Below are positions 25,630 through 34,316 of a stretch of 64,000 bases of DNA, one piece after another. The stretch comes from Saprospiraceae bacterium (GTDB lineage Bacteria; Bacteroidota; Bacteroidia; Chitinophagales; Saprospiraceae). The stretch covers positions 1 to 64,000 of the forward strand of contig JAHDHL010000014.1 of the NCBI GenBank assembly GCA_020631355.1. Reading direction: 5' to 3'. The stretch's first letter is position 1. Each line of letters begins with the position of its first letter. Position numbers and translations under genes: made by a program. The notes under the pieces are model-generated. The model did not search any database, was not told where the DNA came from, and saw nothing but the letters and a program-made list of their open reading frames with translations.

Positions 25630-26926
25630 TGATTCCCGATATAGAATTCTGATTGAAGCTTCCAAACTGACCCAGAACCAGATGGATGGTGTTGCGAGAT
25701 ACCTCCATGGTCTGATTAATGGATTATGGGAATTAACCAAAGCGTCAGAGGAAGTAGAAATAGATCTATTGTTAGGGAATTATATTATATCCCTCAAGGA
25801 TTATAAGTCTAAGAATCCAATAAAATATAGACCAGAAGTGATTTTCAAAAAAGGAATATTGATGAATATCATTTATCCTTTTATTTCAAGATTTTTTCAA
25901 AATGATGCCAACTTTAATAGATATGCTTTATGGAATAAAATAAGGTTTATATTATTTCAATTATATCAGCGTCGTTATTATCCGGTGCAATTGACATTGC
26001 TGACACGATTGGGAAAAGGAAGATACAATGATGTGATTAAAAATATCAATCAATACGACTTGGTACATGTTGCATTACCACAAAATATATTATTCCTTAG
26101 ATATTGTACTGCCAAATGCCTGGTTACCCTCCATGATATATCACATCGACTTTTTCCGGATTTTCATACCAAGGATAATATCTTTAGGTCAGAAAAAGGA
26201 ATCAACTTGGCAATAGAAAAAGAAGCAGATTTTAAAATCGTATCCTATGCATCCCAAAAAGATTTTTTACAATATTATCCAATAAAATCCCAGTCAAAAG
26301 TCATTTATGAAGCAGTGGATATTTCCCACTTGACATGGGATGCACCCAATTATAATCTTAGTAAGAAGTACTTCAAGGAACACGAAAAAAAATACTTCAT
26401 TTGCATAGGAACATTGGAGCCTAGAAAAAATCTAATGAACGTATTGAAATCATTTTCATTATTAGAAAAGGAGTTTGATGATATACATTTGGTGGTCATT
26501 GGAGGAAAAGGATGGAATAATAAATCCATTAAAAAGGAATTGGGAGTCCAGTCAGATAATGTTCATTTCCTTGGATACATAGCGGACGAATTCTTGGGTT
26601 ATTTTTATCATCATGCCATAGCTTTGGTGTACCCGTCATTCTATGAGGGATTTGGTTTACCTTTACTTGAATCCATGACGATTGGGACACCGGTGATTTA
26701 TGGAAATAATAGTGCTATGGTAGAAATAGTAGGCGAGAATGGCATTGCAGTCAATCCTAATGATAGCTTAGGAATCAAGGAAGCCATGAAATTCATGATG
26801 GACCCTGAAACAAGGAATAAATACAAGCAGTTAGGTCTTCAAAGGGCTACTGATTTTTCATGGAGAAAAGCCGCAGTGGAAACATTGGATTATTATAAGA
26901 AAATCATTGATACATCAAGAAGGTAA
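25619..26926 (+). CDS. Glycosyltransferase family 1/4-like (GT-B fold)
   Basis: The 435-residue cytoplasmic enzyme has a GT-B fold. The C-terminal half contains the conserved FICIGTLEPRKNLMNVLKSF and the nucleotide-sugar site EGFGLPLLE (residues 343-351), which has the Ex7E spacing of GT4 retaining enzymes. Its N-terminal acceptor domain is longer than usual, with an insertion of charged and aromatic residues around 50-120. Start and stop overlaps tie it to the exporter genes, so it should add a sugar to the exported glycan. Donor and acceptor cannot be deduced. Base composition is A/T-rich compared with the preceding ATPase gene, which may hint at a separate origin. Confidence 0.92.
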   Translation: MKNDDSRYRILIEASKLTQNQMDGVARYLHGLINGLWELTKASEEVEIDLLLGNYIISLKDYKSKNPIKYRPEVIFKKGILMNIIYPFISRFFQNDANFNRYALWNKIRFILFQLYQRRYYPVQLTLLTRLGKGRYNDVIKNINQYDLVHVALPQNILFLRYCTAKCLVTLHDISHRLFPDFHTKDNIFRSEKGINLAIEKEADFKIVSYASQKDFLQYYPIKSQSKVIYEAVDISHLTWDAPNYNLSKKYFKEHEKKYFICIGTLEPRKNLMNVLKSFSLLEKEFDDIHLVVIGGKGWNNKSIKKELGVQSDNVHFLGYIADEFLGYFYHHAIALVYPSFYEGFGLPLLESMTIGTPVIYGNNSAMVEIVGENGIAVNPNDSLGIKEAMKFMMDPETRNKYKQLGLQRATDFSWRKAAVETLDYYKKIIDTSRR

Positions 26927-26937
26927 GGGTAGGCATA

Positions 26938-28047
26938 TTGGCGGACAGTCTGGATAATCAGAATGCAGGAGTACACCAGTACACCCGTTCGCTGATTGAG
27001 GCCTTGACCAAAAAGAAAGAGTGTGCTTTCGAATATGTCATATTCAGACAAAAAAAAGATGAGGCACTCGATTTCGAACAGATAGCCGTCAAAAACATCC
27101 AATTACCGATTGGGTATGCTTCTCTCCGTTTATTTTTTATCATCCCTTTTCTGATAAGGAAATATAAGATAGATATCGTATTTGAACCCGCTCATTTTGG
27201 TCCGTTTAATCTTCCAAAAAAAACGAAAAGGGTTACAATGATTCATGATTTGACACCGATATTATTCCCACAATACCATAGGTGGCATAGCCGGGTGCTT
27301 CAACAATTATTCTTACCTCGAATCTTACAAAAGGCAAACCTGATTTTATCGAATTCCGATACTACATCAAATGATATCATGAAGTATCAGAGAAATATAA
27401 ATAAGGATAAGGTGAAAAGAATTTATCTTGGTAAGGATGAATATTATAGCCCCATTTTGGAAAATGAAAAAATAACCCAACCCAAACCAAATCCCTTTTT
27501 CTTATTCGTAGGTACTATCGAGCCAAGGAAAAATATAATCTATTTATTAGATGCATTCGAAATTTTTAAAAAGAATGATGATAAAGGCATACGATTAAAA
27601 ATAATCGGAGGAAAGGGATGGAAATATGAATCCATTTTCAAAAAATTGGAAACACACCCTAATCGGAATGAAATTGAATATCTGGGTTTCGTAGAAAAAA
27701 ACGAATTAAAGTATTATTATAATCATGCAATGGTAATGATATATCCGTCCTTGTATGAAGGGTTCGGATTTCCTATTGTTGAAGCCATGTCATGTGGTAC
27801 GAATGTCATTACATCCAATATTTCAAGTATGCCGGAGGTAGGCGGTGAAATGGCTTATTATTGTAATCCTGGAAATGTGGAATCCTTAACCGAATTAATG
27901 CATCAATTCTCAAATGGAACCCTTGGCAGAACCACCAATGAGCTTCTGTCATATGTCGCGCGTTTTTCATGGATGCAATATGCGGAGGCCTTTGAGGATG
28001 CCCTAAGGACGCTCAGTATACAAAAATCCCGTTTAGATTCATTTTGA
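26938..28047 (+). CDS. Glycosyltransferase family 1/4-like (GT-B fold), start uncertain
   Basis: A second GT-B glycosyltransferase, about 369 residues, with FFLFVGTIEPRKNIIYLL and EGFGFPIVE (Ex7E) in the C-terminal half. The first available start is a TTG at 26938, which gives LADSLDNQNAGVHQYTRSL. In frame directly upstream lie codons for KKVRVGI, which look like the first beta strand of this fold, but they contain no ATG, GTG or TTG before an in-frame stop at 26908. The true start may therefore be an unusual codon (ATC 26914 or ATA 26935), or the strand may have been lost. It follows the first glycosyltransferase after 11 bases and probably acts in the same glycan pathway. Confidence 0.88.
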   Translation: MADSLDNQNAGVHQYTRSLIEALTKKKECAFEYVIFRQKKDEALDFEQIAVKNIQLPIGYASLRLFFIIPFLIRKYKIDIVFEPAHFGPFNLPKKTKRVTMIHDLTPILFPQYHRWHSRVLQQLFLPRILQKANLILSNSDTTSNDIMKYQRNINKDKVKRIYLGKDEYYSPILENEKITQPKPNPFFLFVGTIEPRKNIIYLLDAFEIFKKNDDKGIRLKIIGGKGWKYESIFKKLETHPNRNEIEYLGFVEKNELKYYYNHAMVMIYPSLYEGFGFPIVEAMSCGTNVITSNISSMPEVGGEMAYYCNPGNVESLTELMHQFSNGTLGRTTNELLSYVARFSWMQYAEAFEDALRTLSIQKSRLDSF

Positions 28048-28090
28048 TAACTCATTATCTTTACCTTACCAATAAATAAAAATCAGGACC

Positions 28091-30646
28091 ATGAAATTGA
28101 ACTTTCTACTATCGTTTCTATCCCTCTTGCTGCTGCATACCACAATGCAGGCCCAAGTCGTCGTGAATGAATACTCCGCATCCAATATGAATACATTCAT
28201 AGACCAGAATGAAAAATATGAGGATTGGATTGAATTATACAATACTTCCTCAAGTCCCGTAGACCTGGGTGGATGGTTTTTATCTGATAAGGAAAATAAT
28301 CCATTGAAATGGGAAATTCCCCAAGGAACGATGATAGACGGAAACGGTTTCCTGATATTTTTCTGTTCTGGACGTGATGGTGAGGTAATGGGTGAATACC
28401 ACACCAATTACAAACTTACCCAAACCAAGGGGAATGAATTCATTATCCTTTCCAGACCCGATGGAACTGCTGTGACCCACGAACCGATGATTGTAACACA
28501 ACTGGCCCATTCCGTTAGTTTGGATTCGGACGGTGGTACAGAATGGAAAATCGTTGAGCAACCCACATTCAATGCCTCTAATAATACAGCTGTGATGCGT
28601 GACGGCTATACAGCCGAGCCAACCATTGATTTGGAAGCGGGTTTCTACAATGGCACCCAGACCGTAACGATTGAGAACAACGAACCGAACTCAACCCTAT
28701 ACTATACGATTGACGGAACGCTACCCACACCATCCTCAGATGAATATGCCGGACCGATTACGGTTACGGAAACAACGGTGGTCAAGGCCCGTGCATATAG
28801 TAATGATGAGAATATCATTCCCGGAAAAGTGGATTTTGCCACTTACTTCATTGATGAGTCTTTCACCTTGCCTGTTTTCTCCATTGCTGCGGACCAACTT
28901 CAGGATTTGGCAAATGGTAATGGCGACCTCAGACCGATTGGTTCCATCGAATATTTTGAGAATGGGGAACTGGTAGCGGATTCCTATGGTGAATTGAATC
29001 GACATGGACAGGATTCTTGGGTGAACCCACATAGAAGTCTTGATTGGGTGTCTAGGGATGAAATGGGATATAATTCAAAGGTGGTCGCCAAGTTGTTTAC
29101 CTATTCTGATCGTGTGGATTACCAAAGACTGATGTTGCGTGCTTCAGGTGATGACAACTATCCTGCTAACGGAGATGCGGACCATGAGGGTTCCTGTCAC
29201 GTCAGGGATGAGTATGTCCACCAATTGGCCATGGATGGTAATATGAAAATGGATGTCCGTGCCGTAGAACGTGTGATTGTCTTTTTGGATGGGAATTATT
29301 GGGGGGTCTACGGTCTGAGGGAAAGACCGGCTGACCATGATTATACCAAGGAGTATTATGACCAAGGAAAATACGACCTATTGTACCTTGCAACTTGGGG
29401 AGATACATGGGCTGAATACGGAGGTGATGAGGCTTTTGCCGAATGGGAATCATTCCGTGACTTCATCTTGGATAATGATATGAGCGACCCTGCGAATTAT
29501 GAATATGTAAAGGATAACTATCAGGTGAAATCATTGATTGACTATATGATGATTAATCTGAATGTGGTTTCTTCCGACTGGTTGAATTACAATACCGGAT
29601 GGTGGAGAGGTACCAACCCGGATGGAGACCATAAGAAATGGGGGTATATCCTATGGGATAATGATGCGACTTTCGATTATTATATCAATTATTCCGGAGT
29701 ACCTGATATCAGTCCGTATGCAGAACCTTGTGATATCAATGATATTTCCGATTTCATGGACCAATTCTTCAGTGGAGGTTGGGGTGCAGAGAATGTTGGA
29801 AAACACGAGAAGATATTCCTGAAATTACAGGAAGAAAATGAGGAATTCAGACAATTGTATTATGGCCGTTCGGCAGATATGATGAATACGGTTTTCTCAT
29901 GTGAGAATATGCTGATGACATTCGATAGTATGGTAGCCACTATCTATCCTGAAATGCCTAGACAGATTGCTCGTTGGGGTGGTACGATGGAAGAATGGGA
30001 ACAGAATATTGCGGATATGAGGGATTTCATCCAAATCCGTTGTACTCAGATTGATGATGGCCTTACGGAATGCTTCGACTTGGATGGTCCTTATAATCTG
30101 ACATTGGTTGTGGAGCCAGCCGGAGTAGGGGAGATTGAAATCAATACCTTGACTAATATTGAGAGTTTCCCTTGGACAGGCGAATATTTCGGTAACATGG
30201 TGAATCTTATTGAAGCCAATTCGAAGAATGATAATTTCGGTTTCTTGGAATGGGAAAGTACATCCGGTAATCTAATTGATGATTTATTCGATGATAATAC
30301 GAATATTACACTGACGCAGGATGATACGTTGATTGCTCATTTTTCTACATCCGTTTCCACTTATAATCTGGATGACGTCATGAGCTTATCCGTATATCCT
30401 ACTTTGACCAATGATATCATTAATCTCGATTTCTCATTGACGGAAAAGGTTGATTTGCAATTTGAAATGTATACGATGCTGGGACAGCAAGTAGCGGATT
30501 TCAGGGAATTGAATGACACCTATATCCAAGGGGAATATGTCCGTACAATTGATGTGTCCAATCTGGGATTATCGCCCGGAATGTATTTGCTGAACATCAG
30601 AACAGCTATTGCCGCAAAGGCAGTCAAGATTTCCATTACGGAATAG
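28091..30646 (+). CDS. Secreted CotH-kinase protein with lamin-tail domain and T9SS sorting domain
   Basis: The 851-residue protein begins with a signal peptide ending near AQA (residue 21). A lamin-tail domain follows (VVNEYSASNMNTF to about 140), then a chitobiase C-terminal-like module (about 175-245, LYYTIDGTLPTPSS). The CotH kinase domain (about 255-660) has RLMLRASGDD, VFLDGNYWGVYGLRERP and the metal-site-like WDNDATFDY. The C-terminus (about 770-851) is a type A T9SS sorting domain (LSVYPTLTND to VKISITE). CotH kinases are atypical secretory-pathway kinases; here the enzyme would act at or beyond the outer membrane. It lies 43 bases after the glycosyltransferase and has its own strong terminator. 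Confidence 0.9.
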   Translation: MKLNFLLSFLSLLLLHTTMQAQVVVNEYSASNMNTFIDQNEKYEDWIELYNTSSSPVDLGGWFLSDKENNPLKWEIPQGTMIDGNGFLIFFCSGRDGEVMGEYHTNYKLTQTKGNEFIILSRPDGTAVTHEPMIVTQLAHSVSLDSDGGTEWKIVEQPTFNASNNTAVMRDGYTAEPTIDLEAGFYNGTQTVTIENNEPNSTLYYTIDGTLPTPSSDEYAGPITVTETTVVKARAYSNDENIIPGKVDFATYFIDESFTLPVFSIAADQLQDLANGNGDLRPIGSIEYFENGELVADSYGELNRHGQDSWVNPHRSLDWVSRDEMGYNSKVVAKLFTYSDRVDYQRLMLRASGDDNYPANGDADHEGSCHVRDEYVHQLAMDGNMKMDVRAVERVIVFLDGNYWGVYGLRERPADHDYTKEYYDQGKYDLLYLATWGDTWAEYGGDEAFAEWESFRDFILDNDMSDPANYEYVKDNYQVKSLIDYMMINLNVVSSDWLNYNTGWWRGTNPDGDHKKWGYILWDNDATFDYYINYSGVPDISPYAEPCDINDISDFMDQFFSGGWGAENVGKHEKIFLKLQEENEEFRQLYYGRSADMMNTVFSCENMLMTFDSMVATIYPEMPRQIARWGGTMEEWEQNIADMRDFIQIRCTQIDDGLTECFDLDGPYNLTLVVEPAGVGEIEINTLTNIESFPWTGEYFGNMVNLIEANSKNDNFGFLEWESTSGNLIDDLFDDNTNITLTQDDTLIAHFSTSVSTYNLDDVMSLSVYPTLTNDIINLDFSLTEKVDLQFEMYTMLGQQVADFRELNDTYIQGEYVRTIDVSNLGLSPGMYLLNIRTAIAAKAVKISITE

Positions 30647-30668
30647 GAATCGAATGACCAGAAAGAAC

Positions 30669-30703
30669 AAACCCGGATTTTCAATTGATGAAAATCCGGG
30701 TTT
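30669..30703. terminator. Terminator between convergent CotH and PAP2 genes
   Basis: A perfect 14-bp stem (AAACCCGGATTTTC with GAAAATCCGGGTTT) encloses a seven-base loop, followed by ATCTTTTTC on the plus strand. On the minus strand it is followed by TGTTCTTTC, which is weaker. Confidence 0.88.
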
Positions 30704-30723
30704 ATCTTTTTCAACTGATATCA

Positions 30724-31287
30724 TCAGGAAATAGTATCCGTCATTAAGATGAACCCCCTATAGAATCCATATCCAATCAGACTTCCAAGCAAACCTCCAC
30801 AAATCACATCCAACGGATAATGAACGCCCACATAGACCTGGGCATATGAAATCAGGAATGCCCAAGTCAGAAATAATTTTTTCGATGGTTTGAATAAGGC
30901 AAATGAAACCCAACCCAAATACACTGCCAATGCAAAATGATTGGTGGCGTGGGAGGAAGTAAAGCTGAATCCGCCTCCACAGTCTATCAATAAACGGTGA
31001 ATAATATCTGCTTCATCATGACAGGGCCTTGCACGTGCCACGAGTGGCTTGATGATTTTACTACTCAATGTATCACTTACTGCTATCGTACACAAGGCCA
31101 AAAGTATGGCAAGGCTGCCTTTCTTCCATTTGAATTGCTTGATGAAGATAAAGGCCAATAGAATATATAATGGAATCCAATTCTTTTTTTCACGCATGAA
31201 TGGCAGGATGAAATCAAGTACATCATAGGTGAACAACTGATTCACCATGCGGAACAATTCACGATCCAATTGTACTAGAAAATCCAT
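30724..31287 (-). CDS. PAP2-superfamily membrane phosphatase
   Basis: The 187-residue membrane protein belongs to the type 2 phosphatidic acid phosphatase family, which dephosphorylates lipid or polyprenyl phosphates. Motif 1 is KPLVARARP (Kx6RP), motif 2 is SSHATNHFA, and motif 3 is YAQVYVGVHYPLD. Motif 3 keeps the catalytic His and Asp, but Gln stands where the canonical SRx5HxxxD has Arg. Undecaprenyl diphosphate recycling or lipid A dephosphorylation are both possible. The next gene on the same strand ends 35 bases upstream, so they could be cotranscribed. Confidence 0.88.
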   Translation of the reverse strand: MDFLVQLDRELFRMVNQLFTYDVLDFILPFMREKKNWIPLYILLAFIFIKQFKWKKGSLAILLALCTIAVSDTLSSKIIKPLVARARPCHDEADIIHRLLIDCGGGFSFTSSHATNHFALAVYLGWVSFALFKPSKKLFLTWAFLISYAQVYVGVHYPLDVICGGLLGSLIGYGFYRGFILMTDTIS

Positions 31288-31322
31288 GCATCAATAATTA
31301 TCGAAATAAAAGGCTGAAAATT

Positions 31323-32066
31323 TTAATTTCCATTCTGATGACCCAAAAGTTTACAAACCATAATCATTCTACCGGAATCGAAAATATTGAAAGCTCCCAA
31401 TTCGTAATCACCATAAACATCCATGAGTTCCAATCCGTTTTTTCTAAACATACGGGCCATCTCTGAAAGGTTGAATGCCCTGACTCTTTCCTCAAATGAA
31501 TAGGAATGTCCACCATCCTCGAATTGAATGGTCTTTACAATCACGCCATTGGTCACTTCTCTTGTAATATTGAATGTGATGCCCTGGATGGTCTTCTTTT
31601 CCTCTGGTACCAAATTCTGAATGGCCTTATGACCATTCATGAAATCCATGACCAACAAACCATCGTCTTTCAATCCCGTACGGATGGCCGATAGTGTATC
31701 ATGATGATCTTGTTCTTTGGAAAAATAGCCGAAACTGGTGAAGAAATTAAAGATGAAGTTGAACTGTTTGGGCTGGAGTTGTTCCCGCATATCATGTACA
31801 TGGAATCGTAAACGGTCATGTGCATATTGAGAAGCATGTTCGATGCTCTCCTTGGACAAGTCAACTCCGGTTACATCAAAACCCTTATTGGCCAGATAAA
31901 TGGAATGTCGGCCCTTTCCGCAAGCCAAATCCAGCATTTTGGCATCAATACTAGGTTGGTATTTCTCGATAAGGGAATCAATGAATAAATGGGCTTCCTC
32001 ATCATTGCGATGCTGATAAAGAATATGATAATATTTGGAGTCGAACCAAGAAGAAAACCATTCCAT
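31323..32066 (-). CDS. Class I SAM-dependent methyltransferase
   Basis: The 247-residue protein has a Rossmann-type methyltransferase core. Motif I is MLDLACGKGRHSIYLANKGF (about residues 41-60), followed by the acidic DVTGVDLS and the post-motif segment FNFIFNFFTSFGYF. The lid and C-terminal beta strands are present, so the enzyme appears complete. The N-terminal WFDSKYYHILYQHRNDEEA is common to a broad Bacteroidota group of unknown substrate. It lies 10 bases downstream of the LuxC-like gene and probably belongs to the transcript that starts at the YggS-type gene. Confidence 0.88.
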   Translation of the reverse strand: MEWFSSWFDSKYYHILYQHRNDEEAHLFIDSLIEKYQPSIDAKMLDLACGKGRHSIYLANKGFDVTGVDLSKESIEHASQYAHDRLRFHVHDMREQLQPKQFNFIFNFFTSFGYFSKEQDHHDTLSAIRTGLKDDGLLVMDFMNGHKAIQNLVPEEKKTIQGITFNITREVTNGVIVKTIQFEDGGHSYSFEERVRAFNLSEMARMFRKNGLELMDVYGDYELGAFNIFDSGRMIMVCKLLGHQNGN

Positions 32067-32076
32067 ATGAATTGAT

Positions 32077-33108
32077 TTATGCTAAGGAATTTTGAAGAAA
32101 AGTGATGATGTTCTGTTGATTTTCAAAGTCATTAAGGCCAGGGGTATGGCTATTTCCGAAAGGAATGTATCGGGTTGTCACTCTGCTCTTTTGGGCCAGG
32201 ATGTGATGGGTTTCCCCTTTGTCCCTTTCTAATAATTGCAACAGATGTTGCTCATCCTGATACGCTTCGAAATGTAATACTGAAATTGGAGAATGTATTC
32301 CATCACTTTCAGCCAGTATAATGGACCCGTTATTCCAGTGCAATACCTTATTCAATATCAACAATGAGATTTGGTAATCATAGTTGTTTTTGTAAGCATC
32401 ATGTTGGATGATTGCATTGGATTCGTGGAATGTCTCAAGGAACAAATTGAAATCATAATCCTTAGGGACATATATCTTAGATACATTGCGATAACCCAAC
32501 CCGAAATAGCTCAGGACATCCTTGGCAAGCCCCTTGAAATCATCCTTGGTTTCGTACCCGCTAATGATGGCAGTTGTGTGTTGCGTATTTCTGATAAGGG
32601 CCTTTTTCTCATTAAAATATTTTTTATAATACTCAATGATTCCTCCTTTCCCAGTAGCGATGATGGCATCTATTTCCTTGATGGGAAGCTTATCAGGAAA
32701 TTCAAAATAATCAGCGACGCCAGGATTGATCTCATTCATTTTCTTTACCCAGAACGGAAGCATGAACTGATCCTTTTCGGATAGTTTTACAACTGATTTT
32801 TGCCCCATGATAAATGTGGCTAATATATCATGGAAAGCATCAAAAGGCGTTTTCCCCTGATGGATAATACCTACCTTGATACATTGTTCCGAGTCCTTAA
32901 TATCATTTTGGACGACCCATGATTCCAACAATTCACGATTCAACCATTGTTCTGTAATGGCATCAATGGCCAAGGACTGATTTTCCTTGGTGAACCATTT
33001 ATTATTGAAAACAGTTCGATGCATAAAGGCCTGTAACCGTTCATCCTTGAGTTGGAGATAATGCCCCAATGCTACCAACACATCAATTCTATCCCTTAGA
33101 TTCAGCAT
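32077..33108 (-). CDS. LuxC-like acyl-CoA reductase family protein, catalytic Cys apparently replaced
   Basis: The 343-residue protein matches the Bacteroidota branch of the LuxC acyl-CoA reductase family, an aldehyde-dehydrogenase-like fold that reduces acyl-CoA to aldehyde. Family features include LATFIMGQKSVVKLSEKD, the nucleotide-binding AIIATGKGGIIEYY and FGNSHTPGLNDF near the C-terminus. In related proteins, as I recall them, the segment around the nucleophile reads FGLGCRNVSK. Here it is FGLGYRNVSK, with TAT encoding Tyr, so reductase activity by the usual mechanism is doubtful. The start overlaps the end of the YggS-type gene by one base, which indicates cotranscription. Confidence 0.82.
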   Translation of the reverse strand: MLNLRDRIDVLVALGHYLQLKDERLQAFMHRTVFNNKWFTKENQSLAIDAITEQWLNRELLESWVVQNDIKDSEQCIKVGIIHQGKTPFDAFHDILATFIMGQKSVVKLSEKDQFMLPFWVKKMNEINPGVADYFEFPDKLPIKEIDAIIATGKGGIIEYYKKYFNEKKALIRNTQHTTAIISGYETKDDFKGLAKDVLSYFGLGYRNVSKIYVPKDYDFNLFLETFHESNAIIQHDAYKNNYDYQISLLILNKVLHWNNGSIILAESDGIHSPISVLHFEAYQDEQHLLQLLERDKGETHHILAQKSRVTTRYIPFGNSHTPGLNDFENQQNIITFLQNSLA

Positions 33109-33767
33109 TAATTATAGTTTCGATTCCCAAACAATAGACTACCTATTCTCACCATGGTACTGCCTTCCTCTATAGCTATGGCATAATCACCGGACATTCC
33201 CATACTGATCTCCCTAAATGATGCCGCCTCTGCAAATACCTCTGTTTTCAATTGGTTGAAGATGGTCTTCAATTGTTTGAATTCATTACGGACTTGCAGG
33301 ATATCATCCGTAAAGGTAGCCATGCCCATTACACCTACGATTCTGACATGTTCAAGGTCCTTGAATGCAGAAGATGACAGATAAGGTATGATTTCACTAC
33401 GCTGTAGTCCGTGTTTGCTATCTTCCGTAGCAATCTTGAATTGCAAAAGACAAGGTATGACCCTATCGTGTTTCCTGGCTTGTTTATTGATTTCCTCCAA
33501 GAGTTGAATGCTTTCCACTGAATGAATCATTCCTACAAAAGGAGCAATGTATTTCACTTTATTCCTTTGCAAATGTCCAATCATGTGCCATTCTATATCC
33601 TTTGGAAGTTCTTCGTACTTTTGTGCTAGTTCCTGTACACGGTTTTCGCCGAATATACGTTGACCTTTGTGATACATCTCTAGGATTTGACTCACAGGTT
33701 TGGTTTTGGAAACAGCGACAAGCGTCGTATCGGAATTCGTTAATTCAGTAAGGATTTTTTCAAGCAT
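33108..33767 (-). CDS. YggS/PROSC family pyridoxal phosphate homeostasis protein
   Basis: The 219-residue protein belongs to the single-domain alanine-racemase-fold family that binds PLP and buffers its cellular level. The PLP lysine lies in LVAVSKTKP (Lys near residue 21). Other family signatures are FGENRVQEL, WHMIGHLQRNKVKY and the C-terminal SMGMSGDYAIAIEEGSTMVRIGSLLFG, whose residues hold the cofactor phosphate. Length is normal. Its ATG is separated by only 15 bases from the divergent DUF4296 gene. A -7-like box for it lies inside that gene's first codons. Confidence 0.95.
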   Translation of the reverse strand: MLEKILTELTNSDTTLVAVSKTKPVSQILEMYHKGQRIFGENRVQELAQKYEELPKDIEWHMIGHLQRNKVKYIAPFVGMIHSVESIQLLEEINKQARKHDRVIPCLLQFKIATEDSKHGLQRSEIIPYLSSSAFKDLEHVRIVGVMGMATFTDDILQVRNEFKQLKTIFNQLKTEVFAEAASFREISMGMSGDYAIAIEEGSTMVRIGSLLFGNRNYN

Positions 33768-33782
33768 AGAAGCCTAATTTAG

Positions 33783-34145
33783 ATGACAAAAGTAAGGTAT
33801 TCCCCGTTTAGAATTCTAATAATTTTGGTAATCGGACTGACGATTCAATCTTGTGTGCAAAAGCATGAGGCACCCAGCGAGTTGATTCCAAAAGCGAAGA
33901 TGTCCAATATACTGGCTGATGTACATATCGCGGAAGCTTCGCTTCAGATGGTGAATGTAGGGGATAGGGATAGCATAGCGCGTCTTTATTATGGTCATAT
34001 TTTCAGAATACACAAGATAGATGAGGATTTGTACTACAAGTCCTTGGAACATTATTCAATGAGTCCAGCTGATCTTCAGGAAATCTACGAAGCGTCAGAA
34101 AACATGCTAAGAGGTCAGAAAGTTGGGGAAGGGGCAAAAAAATAA
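33783..34145 (+). CDS. DUF4296-type lipoprotein
   Basis: The 120-residue protein starts with a lipoprotein signal ending in LTIQSC (Cys near residue 24). It continues with the family pattern IPKAKMSNILADVHIAEA and YYGHIFRIHKIDEDLYYKSLEHY. This small helical domain is widespread in Bacteroidota and has no known function. The protein should be anchored to a membrane on its periplasmic face. It is monocistronic: it is divergent from the YggS-type gene and followed by a terminator. Confidence 0.85.
   Translation: MTKVRYSPFRILIILVIGLTIQSCVQKHEAPSELIPKAKMSNILADVHIAEASLQMVNVGDRDSIARLYYGHIFRIHKIDEDLYYKSLEHYSMSPADLQEIYEASENMLRGQKVGEGAKK
33787..33794 (-). promoter_or_regulatory. Candidate -7 box for the YggS-type gene
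   Basis: On the minus strand TACTTTTG fits the Bacteroidota consensus TAnnTTTG, 19 bases before the ATG at 33767. No good TTG element was found at the usual distance. The box lies inside the first codons of the divergent gene. Confidence 0.35.
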
Positions 34146-34173
34146 AGCTCCCATTAGGTAGGAAGGAGCTTTA
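34143..34173 (+). terminator. Terminator after the DUF4296 gene
   Basis: TAAAGCTCC pairs with GGAGCTTTA over nine bases around a 13-base loop. It overlaps the last codon and stop of the DUF4296 gene. Only a short T stretch follows. Confidence 0.7.
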
Positions 34174-34316
34174 TACTTATGAGAGAATAATTAAAAAGGC
34201 AATTCTAATGTTAAATATCAGCTTTTTTATGTCATTATATCCGGCGAATATGTGAAATTGTCATTTCTGGTTATCAACGTAGACTTATAAGTGATTAACG
34301 TATCCTGTGTAAATGA

